DNA of 64,000 bases from Lentisphaerota bacterium (GTDB lineage Bacteria; Verrucomicrobiota; Lentisphaeria; Victivallales; Victivallaceae): NCBI GenBank assembly GCA_015061815.1, contig SUVW01000012.1, positions 1-64,000 on the forward strand, written 5' to 3'. This document shows positions 26,630 through 35,537 of this stretch, piece by piece (position 1 is the stretch's first letter; every line of letters begins with the position of its first letter). Below the pieces are notes generated by a model. The model was not told where the DNA came from and searched no databases. It saw only the letters and a list, made by a program, of their open reading frames with translations. The translations under genes were made by a program, and so were the position numbers.

Positions 26630-26875
26630 ATGCTCAATAATGATGATATGAAAAAAGCCATGCTCCTCGGGGTCGGTTTGGACAACAAAGACGGCCACAA
26701 GCGGGTGACCAGAGGCGATAATTTTTATTTGACCGGCGGTTCGGAAGAAACCCATGAGAAAATGACGGAAACGGTGATCAAATTTAATGAGAAGCTGGCC
26801 AGAAAGGGCAAACATCTGCAGGAGCTTTCCCGGGAGGAGTTCCGGGATATGATGCGTGAAGCCGAAGGAAAGTGA
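26630..26875 (+). CDS. small hypothetical protein
   Basis: An 81-aa charged protein between ruvA and priA, not recognised. It reads as a real product: DMKKAMLLGVGLDN, then a TRGDNFYLTGGSEETHEKM segment and a helical C-terminus rich in Lys and Glu. ATG 26630 follows agagagag. A TTG at 26603 would extend it by nine residues and overlap the ruvA stop. It is soluble, with no signal or membrane segment. Operon position suggests a housekeeping link. Confidence 0.7.
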   Translation: MLNNDDMKKAMLLGVGLDNKDGHKRVTRGDNFYLTGGSEETHEKMTETVIKFNEKLARKGKHLQELSREEFRDMMREAEGK

Positions 26876-26881
26876 CATTTT

Positions 26882-29110
26882 ATGATCGCCAAGGTCATTA
26901 CAGATATATCGCTGGATCGGGAATTTGATTATCTGATCCCGGAAAATATGGAATCATCTGTGCGCGTCGGCAGTGCGGTGACGGTTCCTTTCGGCCGGAG
27001 TTCCCGCTGCGGTTACGTGTTGGCTCTGGCAGAAAAAAGTTCTTATGCCCCGGAGAAATTGAAATCAGTTTCCGGCTTTTCGGCAGATCGTCCGGCGATT
27101 CCGGAAAATCTGATAAAACTCGGCAAATGGATATCATCATACTACTGTGCAACGCAGGAGCATTCCATCAGAACTCTGCTGCCGGCAGCGGTGCGCAGTG
27201 GCAGAGTGCGGGAGAAAAAGCTGAAACTTTATTCGATATCCGATCGGAACGAAGCAGAAAAATACATTATTTCCCATGCCAAAGAGAGCCGGTTGAATAA
27301 AAGAATAAAAGTGCTGCAGATGCTTTTGCGCAAAGGGGAGGGGGCCAAAGCGGAATTTTCCGGAGATGTGGATTTTTCGGCATCGGCATTTGACGCTTTG
27401 TGCAAAGACGGATTGATCCACAGCCGGGAAGTCGCACTGGATACCGGATTTGATGATAATATTGAAACGATACCGGATTCTCCGTTGGAGCCCTCTCCGG
27501 ATCAGCGGGCGGCATTGGAACAGATCTCGCAGATGCTGGCCGGGAAAACCGCTTCGCATGTTCAACTGCTGTACGGCAATACCAACAGTGGGAAAACAGA
27601 AGTGTATCTGCAGGCGATAAGCAAGGTGCTGGCAATGGGCAAATCGGCGATCGTGCTGGTGCCGGAAATTTCTCTGACTCCGCAAACCGTGCGTCGTTTC
27701 CGTGCGCGTTTCGGCAGCAAATTGAGTGTACTGCACAGCCGGTTGTCTGACCGGGAACGTTTTGATGAGTGGAACCGGATAAATTCCGGAAAAGTACAAA
27801 TCGCCATCGGAGCGCGTTCTGCACTTTTTGCACCGTTTGCCAATTTGGGATTGATCGTGGTCGATGAGGAGCATGACAGCAGTTACAAGCAGTCTGAATC
27901 TCCGCGTTACCATGCCCGGGATGTGGCAGTTGTGCGCGGGCAATTGGAATCTGCCTGCGTGATTCTCGGTTCGGCAACTCCATCGGCAGAGTCTTTGTAC
28001 AATGTGAAAACCGGTAAATTTCTGCTGTGCCGTATGGCGGCACAGGTGGATAATAAACCGCCGCCGGTGATCCATGTTGTTGACCGGCGGCTTGATCCGG
28101 CTCCTGAACCCGGGGTGAGCAATTTATTATCCCCGATTTTGATCAATGCTGTCGAAGAGCGGTTATCCCGGGGTGAGCAGGCGATATTGTTTCTCAATCG
28201 CCGGGGGTATGCCCGGAGTTTGTGCTGTCCGCAATGCGGATATGAGGCTCGTTGTCCGGAGTGTTCGGTAAATTACAATTACACCTACAGCCGCAGCCGG
28301 GAGGTTTTGTCATGCCATTTGTGCGGCGGGATCGTACCGGCTCCGAAAGTTTGTCCGGAATGCGGCTTTGAAGAGATCCGGTATTTCGGCAGCGGGACCG
28401 AGAAACTGGAAAGCTGTGTCCGGGGGATTTTTCCGGGAGCCCGGGTGGGACGGATGGATTCCGATATGATGCGTTCGGCGGATGATTATGAAATAATCCT
28501 GGATAAGTTCCGCCGGGGAAAACTGGATATTCTGGTCGGCACGCAGATGATCGCCAAAGGTTTGCACTTCCCCGGAGTTACACTGGTGGGGGTGATCAAC
28601 GCTGATTTGGGGCTGTCAATGCCGGATTTCCGGGCGCAGGAGAGAACATTCCAAATGCTTACTCAAGTTGCCGGCCGGGCCGGACGCGGCGAGCGGCGCG
28701 GCGAAGTGATTTTTCAGACTTCCCGGGAAAGTGATGTGATCCGGTATGCTGCGGATTTGGATTTTGATGGTTTTTCCAAATTTGATATGGAGTTCCGGGA
28801 GATGTTGAATTATCCGCCTTTTTCCCGGATGATCGCAATTTTTTTCAAGGGAGAAAATGAGCGCGACGTAGCGGAGTTCGCGGATGAATTTGCCGGAAAA
28901 CTTGCTGCATATCAGCACTCGAAAATCCGGATCGTTCCCCCGGCTCCGGCCCCGGTGGAAAAGATAAAAAAGCAATACCGCTACCTTATGACGATACGGG
29001 GAAACGGGTTGAAAACCATTCGCGAAGCAGTACGTATACTGGCTTTGCATTCAACTCCGCCATCCGGAGTATCCGTCGCAGTGGATGTCGATCCGCAGAA
29101 TTTAATGTAA
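26882..29110 (+). CDS. priA: primosomal protein N' (replication restart helicase)
   Basis: A 742-aa SF2 helicase. The N-terminal DNA-binding domain opens with VITDISLDREFDYLIPENM. The motor has LLYGNTNSGKTEVYLQAI (Walker A), VVDEEHDSSYKQ (DEEH box), and VLGSATPS. The zinc region has pairs of Cys in CPQCGYEARCPECSVNY, SCHLCGG and KVCPECGF. Helicase motif VI is seen as QVAGRAGRGERRG. It restarts stalled forks. The start follows the small protein stop by 6 bases. Confidence 0.96.
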   Translation: MIAKVITDISLDREFDYLIPENMESSVRVGSAVTVPFGRSSRCGYVLALAEKSSYAPEKLKSVSGFSADRPAIPENLIKLGKWISSYYCATQEHSIRTLLPAAVRSGRVREKKLKLYSISDRNEAEKYIISHAKESRLNKRIKVLQMLLRKGEGAKAEFSGDVDFSASAFDALCKDGLIHSREVALDTGFDDNIETIPDSPLEPSPDQRAALEQISQMLAGKTASHVQLLYGNTNSGKTEVYLQAISKVLAMGKSAIVLVPEISLTPQTVRRFRARFGSKLSVLHSRLSDRERFDEWNRINSGKVQIAIGARSALFAPFANLGLIVVDEEHDSSYKQSESPRYHARDVAVVRGQLESACVILGSATPSAESLYNVKTGKFLLCRMAAQVDNKPPPVIHVVDRRLDPAPEPGVSNLLSPILINAVEERLSRGEQAILFLNRRGYARSLCCPQCGYEARCPECSVNYNYTYSRSREVLSCHLCGGIVPAPKVCPECGFEEIRYFGSGTEKLESCVRGIFPGARVGRMDSDMMRSADDYEIILDKFRRGKLDILVGTQMIAKGLHFPGVTLVGVINADLGLSMPDFRAQERTFQMLTQVAGRAGRGERRGEVIFQTSRESDVIRYAADLDFDGFSKFDMEFREMLNYPPFSRMIAIFFKGENERDVAEFADEFAGKLAAYQHSKIRIVPPAPAPVEKIKKQYRYLMTIRGNGLKTIREAVRILALHSTPPSGVSVAVDVDPQNLM

Positions 29111-29133
29111 AAAAGAGGTAATTACAAAATTCC

Positions 29134-29541
29134 TCATTTTACCAGAGATTCCCGTTCGCGTTTGTATTTGGAATCCTGCGGCATTGCACCTTTTCCGGCA
29201 TTGATCGCTTCATCGATGCCGTCTTTGAAACTTTTGGTGACCGAATTGAATTTGCGGTCAACTTTTTTCTGATTTTTCTGATAGAAAAACCATGCCCCGG
29301 CGACCAGCAGAGCCAGAATTATGAACCATATCAATGCGCGCAGGTGCAACTTCCGGTCGACTTTTGCTGAAGTGACGATCACCTCTTTTGCCCGTTGGCA
29401 CGATTCCTGACCGCGCCGGAGACAGAGATCAGAACAGTAGTTGTCCTTTCCATCGCTGACGATACACTCTTTGCACAACGGTTTGCCGCATGCGGCACAA
29501 ACTGTCACAGCTTCCCGGTCCGGGTGATTCAAACATACCAT
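29134..29541 (-). CDS. B-box-type zinc finger membrane protein
   Basis: A 135-aa protein. The N-terminal 45 residues carry a B-box-like zinc-binding pattern: MVCLNHPDREAVTVCAACGK, then PLCKECIVS and YCSDLC. One membrane helix follows (LIWFIILALLVAGAWFFYQ, near 75-95), then a short charged tail. The zinc finger is predicted to be cytoplasmic. Such proteins are widespread in bacteria but of unknown role. aggag is 9 bases before ATG. It converges on priA. Confidence 0.75.
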   Translation of the reverse strand: MVCLNHPDREAVTVCAACGKPLCKECIVSDGKDNYCSDLCLRRGQESCQRAKEVIVTSAKVDRKLHLRALIWFIILALLVAGAWFFYQKNQKKVDRKFNSVTKSFKDGIDEAINAGKGAMPQDSKYKRERESLVK

Positions 29542-29671
29542 CTGTCAAACTCCTGCTTTCGGGGTTGTTTTTCACGCGGGGAATAAAGTTCCCAGCCTCC
29601 ATTACCAACTATATCACCGGTAAAAACATTTGTCAAATTTTTCCGGAAAAAAAAGTAAAAAAAGGTTGATG

Positions 29672-29706
29672 AAACAAAAAAGGCGGCAGGGAAAATCCCT
29701 GCCGCC
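29672..29706 (-). terminator. terminator of the secretin operon
   Basis: Perfect 11-bp stem ggcggcaggga (29682-29692) / tccctgccgcc (29696-29706) with a 3-base loop. Read on the minus strand it is followed by cttttttgtttc. Confidence 0.9.
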
Positions 29707-29730
29707 GGAATATGCCATGATCAATTATGA

Positions 29731-31728
29731 TTATTTGATCTCATCGGTGTCGATGCCGTACTGCTGGAAGAACATATTTCCAACTTTACTGTCTACACCT
29801 TTGTTGACATTTTTGATGATCTTATCGATCTTGGCCGAACTGTTTTCAGTCATGCCGGTACTTTTCGGAGTGGCAAATTCCACTGTCGCTACAATGACCA
29901 GCTGGGACTGTTTGATCGACTCATTCTCCGTGCTGAAGAGCAATCCGAGAACCGGGATATCCTTGAGGAAGGGCAATCCGGCTACACTGCGGACAGTTTC
30001 AGTCCGGCGCAGACCGCCGATGACAAATTCCTGATTGCCATAGGCCGCCTGAAATTTGGTGGTGATATCCGAATCGCTGACCCGGGGAGAACCGTCAGAG
30101 TTCCAACCGAGCAGAGATATGGTTTTGCCATTGAATTCGATCGTGGCCGCTGCTCCGGTGACGACCGGACGGACTTTCAGATCGAAAAGGAAACCGCCCT
30201 GTGCCATCGGGTACTGCAGTTTACCGTGAATGATGCCGGGATAACCTTCAGAACTGATGTCGCCTTTGCTGTACCATGAGAAAAGGGTTCCCAGTACGTT
30301 GGGCACATCTTCAGCGAATTTCGCCATATATTCGGTAACATATTTGGTGGCAAATTCAGTCACGTATGCTCCCACATCGGCTTGCTGCAATTTGCCTTGC
30401 ATGACCAGCGCCATAGCTTCGGCAAAACCTTTTTCCGTGGCTTCGGCGGTAGCCTGCGCCTGGACTTTGCTGATCATCGCCTTGGCGGTGGCGGAATAGT
30501 TACCGTCTTCATCTTTGAGATCGTTGGGCTTCCAGATGGGCACGCCGTCGTGATAGTCGATCATACGCGGGGTGAAGCGGACGATAGACAGATCGGAATA
30601 GTAGTTGCTTTTCAACAGAGTTTCCGGCAGGATCTTTGCCAGCTGCTGACGGTAGATCGCATTGGGGTTGGGGTCGGTATAGGCAAATTCGCCCATTCCG
30701 TGACCCTCATCCACAGAGTAGTCATTGCGCTCGTAGAAGTAACCGTAATTCAGCGTGATTTTGGAAGTTTCACGGTTTTTGGCCAGCAGCGTACCGCTGG
30801 TCAGGACTTTTGCTTTGCCGATGCTGGTCAGGAAGTCCAGATAACGGGTATTCCATTTGGGGTTGAAGTTCCAGTAGCTGGTACGGTTGCTGCCGTTGTT
30901 GTCCACACCGCCGTGAAAGAAGCTGGACCAGTTGCGGCGGACCCGGGCACCGGCCGAGAAAAGATCGACACCTTCGTTGTTTTTCCAGCTCTGGAAATCA
31001 ACACCGATACGGTCATCGTTTTCCGCATAGATCTCAATGACTTTGTAGCCGATACGGACTTCCGGCATGGGTTTGTCATACTTGGTGAGCATCTCTTTGA
31101 TGATTTTGCCGGACCATTCCGGAGCGCAGACCATCAGCATGTTGAGTTCCGCATCGACCAGCATGGCATCCGGAGAAACGGCGAACTGGGGATCTTCTTC
31201 ATTGGAACCGACCACTTTGAGCATATTCATCAGGGTCGCTGCCGGCAGATGTTTGGGGAAATAGACCCAGGCACTGTCGTTGCTGACGGTCGCCAGATTC
31301 TTTTTATCCAGTTTGGCGATGATGGAATCGATGCCTTCGCCGTTTTTGGAATCTTTAAAGCGGTATTCTTCCGCAGAAACCAGCAAAAAAGCTGTTCCGT
31401 CGGTGTATTTGAGGGCCGCGACCTGAACCGGACTGACATTCACCTGTCTGGATTCGATAGCCGAACGGACATAGCCGCGTGCGATATACGGATCGGCAGC
31501 TTTGAGTTTGTATGCTTTGGTGATGACATACGGATCAGCATTATCCTGAATGAAGCGGACCTGATTGGTGTTTTCGTTGATGTTGACCTTCAACTCTGTA
31601 TTGACCGCCGGAGATTTGTATCCGGAAGAGAGGTTGTTGTTGAGGTCACGCGGAGTACCGGGAACAACATCTGCAGCAAAAGCTCCGAATGCACCGGCAA
31701 CGGCAAAAAGTAACAATGATCTTTTCAT
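29731..31728 (-). CDS. secretin-like outer-membrane protein (second of pair)
   Basis: A 665-aa protein with a signal peptide (MKRSLLLFAVAGAFGAFAA). The N-terminal region has an N0/N1-like periplasmic fold (NQVRFIQDNADPY). The C-terminal half is a secretin-type domain ending in GGLRRTETVRSVAGLPFLKD and IPVLGLLFSTEN, matching the GD I/P xLGxLF signature of type II/III secretins. A 39-residue tail follows. It probably forms or contributes to an outer-membrane channel. It starts 6 bases after the stop of its paralogue at 31735; no pilus or T2SS ATPase or platform gene is close. Confidence 0.8.
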   Translation of the reverse strand: MKRSLLLFAVAGAFGAFAADVVPGTPRDLNNNLSSGYKSPAVNTELKVNINENTNQVRFIQDNADPYVITKAYKLKAADPYIARGYVRSAIESRQVNVSPVQVAALKYTDGTAFLLVSAEEYRFKDSKNGEGIDSIIAKLDKKNLATVSNDSAWVYFPKHLPAATLMNMLKVVGSNEEDPQFAVSPDAMLVDAELNMLMVCAPEWSGKIIKEMLTKYDKPMPEVRIGYKVIEIYAENDDRIGVDFQSWKNNEGVDLFSAGARVRRNWSSFFHGGVDNNGSNRTSYWNFNPKWNTRYLDFLTSIGKAKVLTSGTLLAKNRETSKITLNYGYFYERNDYSVDEGHGMGEFAYTDPNPNAIYRQQLAKILPETLLKSNYYSDLSIVRFTPRMIDYHDGVPIWKPNDLKDEDGNYSATAKAMISKVQAQATAEATEKGFAEAMALVMQGKLQQADVGAYVTEFATKYVTEYMAKFAEDVPNVLGTLFSWYSKGDISSEGYPGIIHGKLQYPMAQGGFLFDLKVRPVVTGAAATIEFNGKTISLLGWNSDGSPRVSDSDITTKFQAAYGNQEFVIGGLRRTETVRSVAGLPFLKDIPVLGLLFSTENESIKQSQLVIVATVEFATPKSTGMTENSSAKIDKIIKNVNKGVDSKVGNMFFQQYGIDTDEIK

Positions 31729-31734
31729 GATTGA

Positions 31735-33270
31735 TTAATCCTCAAAAAAATCTTTCTGCTGCCGTTCGCGGATCTCCGTTGAACGGCTGGCGGAAGTAAC
31801 TCCACTCATATCCGGAGTTACCGGAGTAGCTTCTGCAGTGATGATGACATAGGTGGTTTCACGGACAACGGTAGTGGTGCTGAAAAGATATTTCAGAACC
31901 GGGATCTTGGAAAGTACCGGCAACCCGATGGTCTGCTCAACTTCGGATTCTTTCTCATAGATGCCAACGATTTTTTCAACATTGTAACCGAGAGTCATGC
32001 CGCCGGAAATGGAGGCTGCGTTGCTCAATTCCTGTCCGGTGTTGCCGCGCTCAACCACATTTTTGAAGTTGAATTTATAACGGAAAATAACGCCGCCGTT
32101 TTCAACATCTTTGGTGTTGGCTTCCGGGAAAGGCATGAAGCCGTCGGCATCTGCTTTGCTGCGATCACCGGGCATGCAGATGATCGGATTGGAAACAACC
32201 AGTTCCAGTACCGGAGGATTCTTGTAGAGTTCACCGGTTTCATCAGTGTCAAAGCTCGCGCCTATAAAAGAACGGCCCATGCTGTTTTTGGCAATATTCT
32301 GATATTCCGGAGACATGGTCAGTTTGTACTGGTAAGGAGCTTTATCCGGATTGGCCTGCTGATACTGCAGCAGCTGCCGGAAGTGGGCAAGACTTTTGAC
32401 CGGAGTGTTGACAAAGGTCAATGATCCGTCTGCGGCCACCGAGGCTTCACCGGATTGCTGCAGACAGCGGATGAAGCTCATGTCAAAGGCCGGAGCGAAG
32501 AAAAATCCGCCGTAACCCCAGCTCAAACTGTTGCTCAATGCTGAAGTCAATGCTTCGTGCATTACCAGTTTTCCGGCATTGTAACCGACATTGAGCAAGT
32601 TGACTCCCGGACCGTTTTTCCATGCCAGATAGTCCATGCCGACATCCCGGAGGGTGCTTTCGCGCACTTCATAATAGTTGAAGCGCACCCGGACCTGCGG
32701 CAGCGGACGGTCGATCAATTTGACCCATGCCAGAGTATCCTGTGCGGCGGCAACGGTATCTTTCCAGAAAATCGTGTTGGTCGCCAGATCGATACCGGAA
32801 GTTCCTTCGCTGGAAGCGATCACATCATCAATGATCTGTTTGAATTCCGCTGCGGCACGGTATTTCGGAGTATAAGCAACTCTGGCGATACCGGTGCCTT
32901 CGATCTTTGCCGGTTTGGCAGCATCTTTTCCCGGAGTATCCAGCTGGCGGATCAACTCTTCCACGTAGGGCATGAAATCTTCCCCGGTGGTGATCAGCAA
33001 TCCGACGCCGCGTCCGTCATTGAAGTTGACGCATTGCAGTTTGGAATAGGCATTGTAGCGCAGAATCGCCGATTTGACATACGGCTGCAGATCCTGTGCC
33101 GGTTGGCTTTTCAGCTCAAAAATACGGCTGACAAAGCGGGTATTGCCATTATCCTGGATGATCCGGATATCCCTCTGGGAACCAGTTGCGTTCCCCTGCG
33201 CCTCTGCTGCTGCAGAAACGCCCCCACACACTACCATCGGCAGTGCAAACAATAATATACGCCTTTTCAC
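31735..33270 (-). CDS. secretin-like outer-membrane protein (first of pair)
   Basis: A 511-aa protein with a signal peptide (MKRRILLFALPMVVCGGVSA). It is organised like its downstream neighbour: an early RDIRIIQDNGNTRFVSRIF segment, a middle domain and a secretin C-terminus with TIGLPVLSKIPVLKYLFSTT. It uses a GTG start with aaggag 6 bases upstream. It is shorter than classical PilQ/GspD proteins. The order marR, secretin 1, secretin 2 on one strand with small gaps suggests an operon under MarR-type control. Confidence 0.8.
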   Translation of the reverse strand: MKRRILLFALPMVVCGGVSAAAEAQGNATGSQRDIRIIQDNGNTRFVSRIFELKSQPAQDLQPYVKSAILRYNAYSKLQCVNFNDGRGVGLLITTGEDFMPYVEELIRQLDTPGKDAAKPAKIEGTGIARVAYTPKYRAAAEFKQIIDDVIASSEGTSGIDLATNTIFWKDTVAAAQDTLAWVKLIDRPLPQVRVRFNYYEVRESTLRDVGMDYLAWKNGPGVNLLNVGYNAGKLVMHEALTSALSNSLSWGYGGFFFAPAFDMSFIRCLQQSGEASVAADGSLTFVNTPVKSLAHFRQLLQYQQANPDKAPYQYKLTMSPEYQNIAKNSMGRSFIGASFDTDETGELYKNPPVLELVVSNPIICMPGDRSKADADGFMPFPEANTKDVENGGVIFRYKFNFKNVVERGNTGQELSNAASISGGMTLGYNVEKIVGIYEKESEVEQTIGLPVLSKIPVLKYLFSTTTVVRETTYVIITAEATPVTPDMSGVTSASRSTEIRERQQKDFFED

Positions 33271-33324
33271 GACTTCTCCTTTGTTTGGGTTGAAATTAAA
33301 AGGCTTTTACATTGACCGGAAAAG

Positions 33325-33789
33325 TCAGGGCAGCACCGATGCCGCATTGATCTTTTCCAACTTCTGACATACCAGCGCACAGCTCCGGTCAAGTTCCGCT
33401 GTCTGTTCCGGAGTGCATGACCTCAACTCGTTGACAATGATCTTTTCCAATTCCGAATCAATGGCATTGAGCAGAGCAAGCAGTTTTTCTCCGGGTTTGA
33501 TCAGGATATTGCGCCGGTCGCGCGGATCCTGTTCACGCAGAATGACCCCCTGTCTGGTCATCTTATCCACAAAGAGCGAAGCCGCTGAACTCGATAACCC
33601 CGTCAGGGTCATAACCTGCTGCAGATTGCACGGCATCGCCAGGCGGATGAGCATCAGATAATCCAACTGCTTGAAAGATATCTTACCGGTAAATTCCAAC
33701 CAGTCATAGCGGCTGCAGACATCGCACATGCACAGTCGCCGCTGGTAGTCTATCATCCGGTACATCCTTTTGAAACAATCGACATCCAT
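33325..33789 (-). CDS. MarR-family transcriptional regulator
   Basis: A 154-aa winged-helix protein. The recognition region NLQQVMTLTGLSSSAASLFVDKM and the wing QGVILREQDPRDRRNILIK with its D-x-R-D-R pattern are typical of MarR. The N-terminus carries clustered cysteines (RLCMCDVCSRYDW) that could sense oxidation or metal. It lies 54 bases upstream of the first secretin gene, and its upstream region holds four AAACA/TGTTT dyads. It is divergent from the antiporter, so it may control both. Confidence 0.88.
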   Translation of the reverse strand: MDVDCFKRMYRMIDYQRRLCMCDVCSRYDWLEFTGKISFKQLDYLMLIRLAMPCNLQQVMTLTGLSSSAASLFVDKMTRQGVILREQDPRDRRNILIKPGEKLLALLNAIDSELEKIIVNELRSCTPEQTAELDRSCALVCQKLEKINAASVLP

Positions 33790-33822
33790 TTTTGACTTCT
33801 CTCTTTATTGAAAATTAACTGA

Positions 33823-33945
33823 AAAACAAGAATGTTTTATCTTAAAATATTTTTAATGTAAACATAATATAGCACCAAAACAGTTGTTTATCAAGAAAAA
33901 ACAGTCTGTTTCAGTGGGATTTTATTTGAAAACAAAAGATGTTTT
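33823..33945. promoter_or_regulatory. cluster of four AAACA/TGTTT dyads (candidate MarR operators)
   Basis: Inverted repeats: aaaaca-4-tgtttt (33823-33838), aaaca-2-tgttt (33878-33889), aaacag-1-ctgttt (33899-33911), and aaaaca-5-tgtttt (33929-33945). The second and third overlap or abut the marR -35 box, and the fourth lies toward the antiporter promoter. The spacing of the arms varies, so not all need be true sites. Confidence 0.5.
33866..33894 (-). promoter_or_regulatory. promoter of marR-secretin operon
   Basis: On the minus strand: TTGATA (33894-33889), 17 bases, TATATT (33871-33866). The leader to the marR ATG is about 70 bases. Confidence 0.72.
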
Positions 33946-34001
33946 AATGTTAAAAGTATATGGGAAAATAGATATTTCTCCTGAAAAAGTTGGAAAATGT
34001 A

Positions 34002-34029
34002 TTGAAAAATCAACCGGATGACCTATATT
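34002..34029 (+). promoter_or_regulatory. promoter of the antiporter gene
   Basis: TTGAAA (34002-34007), 16 bases, TATATT (34024-34029), about 38 bases before the start codon at 34068. Confidence 0.7.
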
Positions 34030-34067
34030 ATAGAAGATGGATTTTTCAGCAAAAGGGGATGTGAAAG

Positions 34068-35537
34068 ATGGGAAATGCCGATTTTATCATTGCAACAGCA
34101 GGCTTGCTGCTGTTCGGCGGGGCATTATCCAATAAACTTTCCAGCCGGTTCAATCTGCCGATATTGCTGCTCTTTCTCGGAGCCGGTATCTGCGCTGAAT
34201 TTTTCCTGCCTTTTTCCGGAGAAAATTATGCCGGTGAGATAAATTTTCTCGGTATTGTCGCAATGAGTTTCATCCTCTTTTCCGGTGGTTGCGACACTTC
34301 ATGGGGTACGGTGCGTGATGTTGCTTTGCGCGGAATCATACTGGCTGTCGCCGGGGTGGTTCTGACCGCGCTTATAACCGGAGCGGGAGCCTATTTCCTG
34401 TTGGGGGCAACTCATTCATTCTCCTGGTGTCTGCTGCTTGGGGCGATCATCTCTTCAACTGATGCAGCGGCGGTTTTTGCCACCTTGCGCGGTCGCGGGA
34501 TCGGGTTGAAGGGCGATTTGAAACCGCTTCTGGAACTTGAATCCGGCAGCAATGATCCGACAGCGGCTTTTTTGACATTGACCATGATCTGTCTGGTGCT
34601 GGGCAGCGGGCGGAACGTTTTCTGGTCGATCCCGCTGGTGGCTTATCAGTTGGGCGGCGGAGTGCTGGCGGGGATCGGCTTCGGCTGGCTCGGCAGAAAA
34701 GTTTTTCATTTGCGTCTGGATTATGAAGGACTTTATTTTGTGGTCGGGGTGGCGTGGGTGCTGCTTTGTTACAGTGTTTGCCAACTGCTGGGAGCAAACG
34801 GTTTTATGGCGTGTTATGTGTGCGGTATCGTCCAGAATTCCGGACGGTACAACTATCAGAAAGCGTTGAGTAAGTTTTACAATGGTGTAGCCTGGCTGAT
34901 GCAGGTGGGATTGTTTACTGTGCTTGGTTTTCTGGCCAGTCCGGAAGAGTTGATCAAGCCGTCGGTCTGGCTTCCCGGGGTGATGCTTGGCTTATTTTTG
35001 ATTTTTGTGGCGCGTCCGGCAGCTGTTTTCATCTGTCTTTTCCGCAGTAAATATTCAACCCGGGAAAAATTGATGATCTCCTGGGTCGGTATCCGGGGAG
35101 CTGCTCCGATCGTGCTGGCGACATTCCCGTTGGCAATGGGAGTGGAAGATGCGACACTTATGTTCCGGTTGATTTTCTTCATGGTTATTCTGTCGGTGAC
35201 GGTGCAGGGGTGGATGCTCATGCCGGTGGCGAAGTGGCTGAAAGTGGCAAAAGAGGCCCGCCGGGAGCCTGAACCGCCGCCGTTGGAATTGGAAGTAACT
35301 CACAGTTCAGCTCATCAGGAGATGCGTGAATTACGGGTATATCCGGATAGTAACATAGTCGGGAAGACTCTGGCTGAAATCGGTCTGCCGCGCGGGGTGC
35401 TGGTCACGATGATAAGACGGGACGGTAAATTTATTCCTCCCGGCGGCGATACAAGGATAGAAGCCGGTGACGGGATGCTGATAATGGCGGATATCAAATT
35501 GCTCCGGGATGTGGAACATAAATTTTTCAACCGGTGA
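34068..35537 (+). CDS. potassium/proton antiporter (CPA1, NhaP2/CvrA-like)
   Basis: A 489-aa protein. About 12-13 membrane helices form a CPA1 antiporter core with ISSTDAAAVFATLRGRGI and ELESGSNDPTAAFL (the conserved acidic ion site) and SWVGIRGAAPIVLATFPL. Residues about 415-488 are a TrkA-C-type regulatory domain (VGKTLAEIGLPRGVLVTMIR). It should exchange K+ or Na+ for protons in the inner membrane. ggggatg precedes ATG. It overlaps the 3' end of the convergent dus gene by 11 bases. Confidence 0.92.
   Translation: MGNADFIIATAGLLLFGGALSNKLSSRFNLPILLLFLGAGICAEFFLPFSGENYAGEINFLGIVAMSFILFSGGCDTSWGTVRDVALRGIILAVAGVVLTALITGAGAYFLLGATHSFSWCLLLGAIISSTDAAAVFATLRGRGIGLKGDLKPLLELESGSNDPTAAFLTLTMICLVLGSGRNVFWSIPLVAYQLGGGVLAGIGFGWLGRKVFHLRLDYEGLYFVVGVAWVLLCYSVCQLLGANGFMACYVCGIVQNSGRYNYQKALSKFYNGVAWLMQVGLFTVLGFLASPEELIKPSVWLPGVMLGLFLIFVARPAAVFICLFRSKYSTREKLMISWVGIRGAAPIVLATFPLAMGVEDATLMFRLIFFMVILSVTVQGWMLMPVAKWLKVAKEARREPEPPPLELEVTHSSAHQEMRELRVYPDSNIVGKTLAEIGLPRGVLVTMIRRDGKFIPPGGDTRIEAGDGMLIMADIKLLRDVEHKFFNR

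Noticed and set aside
30382-31713. 443-codon open frame antisense to the second secretin-like gene
   Set aside because: It lacks any family motif and mirrors the codon pattern of the secretin gene, which has a signal peptide, ribosome site and terminator.
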